Of a stretch of DNA of 64,000 nt, positions 63,128 to 64,000 are shown piece by piece. Below the pieces are notes generated by a model. That model was given only the letters and a program-made list of their open reading frames with translations, ran no database searches and was not told where the DNA came from. Position numbers and translations under genes: made by a program. The first letter of the stretch is position 1; the number at the start of each line of letters is the position of its first letter. Source of the DNA: Streptococcus suis S735 (lineage in GTDB: Bacteria > Bacillota > Bacilli > Lactobacillales > Streptococcaceae); assembly GCF_000294495.1 (NCBI RefSeq), contig NC_018526.1, positions 1,240,001 through 1,304,000 of the forward strand. Reading direction: 5' to 3'.

Positions 63128-64000
63128 CTACGTCAAGTCGTTAAAATCCCAGACATCGTCCACCCAGCCTTCATAGAAATCAGGCTCGTGGCAGACCATG
63201 AGAATTGAGCCCTTATAGGCTTGAAGGGCACGTTTGAGTTCATCCTTGGCATCCACATCCAAGTGGTTAGTCGGCTCGTCGAGAACCAGGACATTGTTTT
63301 CACGGTTCATAAGCAAACAGAAGCGAACTTTGGCCTGCTCACCACCTGAAAGAACTTGAATTTGGCTTTCGATATGCTTGGAAGTCAGACCACAACGAGC
63401 CAAGGCTGCCCGCACTTCTGCTTGATTGAGGGCTGGAAAGGCATCCCAAACGACTTCCAGTGGGGTCTGACGATTGCCGCCAGCTACTTCTTGTTCAAAA
63501 TAACCGAGTTCCAGATACTCCCCACGCTCCACAGAGCCACCGAGCGGTGGAATAATCCCCAGCAAACTTTTAAGAAGAGTAGATTTACCGATACCGTTGG
63601 CACCGACAATGGCAATCTTCTGGTTGCGTTCAAAGGTCAGATTGAGCGGCTTACGGGTCAGGACACGGTCGTAACCAATCTCCAAGTCAGTCGTCTGGAA
63701 GATAAAGCGGCTTGGCGTCCGAGCCATTTTGAAATCAAATGATGGCTTTGGTTTCTCTGCTTGAAGTTCAATAATCTCCATCTTGTCCAATTTCTTCTGA
63801 CGGGACATGGCCATGTTTCGTGTCGCAACTCGGGCCTTATTACGGTTAACGAAGTCCTGCAAGTCTGCGATTTCCTTCTGCTGGCGCTCATAGGCCGCCT
63901 CCAACTGAGCCCGCTTCATAGCATGTACTTCTTGGAATTGGTAGTAATCCCCTGTGTAACGGGTTAAGAGTTGATTTTCCACATGGTAGACAATGTTTAT
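63128..64000 (-). CDS. ABC-F family ATPase (3' part, continues beyond the window)
   Basis: The frame is open to the window edge, so only the C-terminal part is seen: about 290 residues including the linker (KRAQLEAAYERQQKEIADLQ) and the second ATPase domain with Walker A GANGIGKST, signature LSGGEQAKV and Walker B LVLDEPTNHLD. There is no membrane domain, as expected for ABC-F proteins, which act on the ribosome or give antibiotic protection. The true start lies outside. Confidence 0.88.
   Translation of the reverse strand: MNIVYHVENQLLTRYTGDYYQFQEVHAMKRAQLEAAYERQQKEIADLQDFVNRNKARVATRNMAMSRQKKLDKMEIIELQAEKPKPSFDFKMARTPSRFIFQTTDLEIGYDRVLTRKPLNLTFERNQKIAIVGANGIGKSTLLKSLLGIIPPLGGSVERGEYLELGYFEQEVAGGNRQTPLEVVWDAFPALNQAEVRAALARCGLTSKHIESQIQVLSGGEQAKVRFCLLMNRENNVLVLDEPTNHLDVDAKDELKRALQAYKGSILMVCHEPDFYEGWVDDVWDFNDLT

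Noticed and set aside
1..64000. CRISPR array
   Set aside because: No regularly spaced identical repeats with unique spacers were seen; the repeats present are dispersed and modular.

Overview
The window looks like a chromosomal segment of Streptococcus suis. The strongest evidence is a complete cholesterol-dependent cytolysin gene whose protein matches suilysin, including the canonical undecapeptide ECTGLAWEWWR. It sits among low-GC streptococcal housekeeping genes (ftsEX, prfB, dnaG-rpoD, rpsU, mnmE, deoB/punA/deoD, pepV) and a tmRNA encoding the tag AKNTNTYALAA. I named the species from memory of these proteins; no search was run.

Layout. 0-5 kb: a MurR/RpiR-type regulator converges on an amino-sugar operon (nanE plus a PTS EIIBC) that has a promoter with a cre box; the suilysin gene follows. 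5-10 kb: a HAD hydrolase broken by a 5-bp tandem duplication, then a heterodimeric ABC exporter preceded by a promoter, a 25-residue leader peptide and an intrinsic terminator, which together look like an attenuator. 10-18 kb: tRNA-Thr, the feoA-feoB-small Cys-rich protein operon, ftsE-ftsX, prfB with its programmed frameshift, queG, a VanZ-like protein and a TM2 protein. 18-24 kb: small membrane genes next to a dispersed repeat, a Ca/Mn-type P-type ATPase under a yybP-ykoY riboswitch, an IS30-family element, tRNA-Ser and tmRNA. 24-27 kb: a DedA/TVP38 protein and a nest of degraded insertion sequences (an IS200-type element interrupted by an ISAs1-type element with two stop codons).

27-43 kb is mostly core: a DUF59 protein, rpoD, dnaG, mscL, galE, rpsU, a hemW-thioesterase-Nudix-HAD-DUF1461 gene run, a VanZ-like gene with an internal stop, an alpha-glucan phosphorylase with promoter and cre box, and the nucleoside operon rpiA / deoB-arsC-like-punA-deoD. 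44-51 kb is a complete type I restriction-modification locus (hsdR, hsdM, hsdS) with a second, promoterless hsdS body in inverted orientation. The two hsdS copies share inverted repeats of 276 bp and 31 bp, so the locus is built to shuffle target-recognition domains by inversion, although no recombinase gene lies in the window. 51-64 kb: mnmE, a secreted or anchored protein of unknown function, a TPM-LemA-flotillin operon, a UDG-family protein, a GNAT protein, pepV, sstT, a trypsin-like protease pseudogene, a methyltransferase and the 3' part of an ABC-F gene.

The main themes are carbohydrate and nucleoside salvage under apparent carbon-catabolite control, metal homeostasis (feo and the riboswitch-controlled ATPase), and many small lesions and mobile or MITE-like repeats. 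The two most interesting systems are the invertible hsdS locus and the leader-peptide attenuator in front of the ABC exporter.
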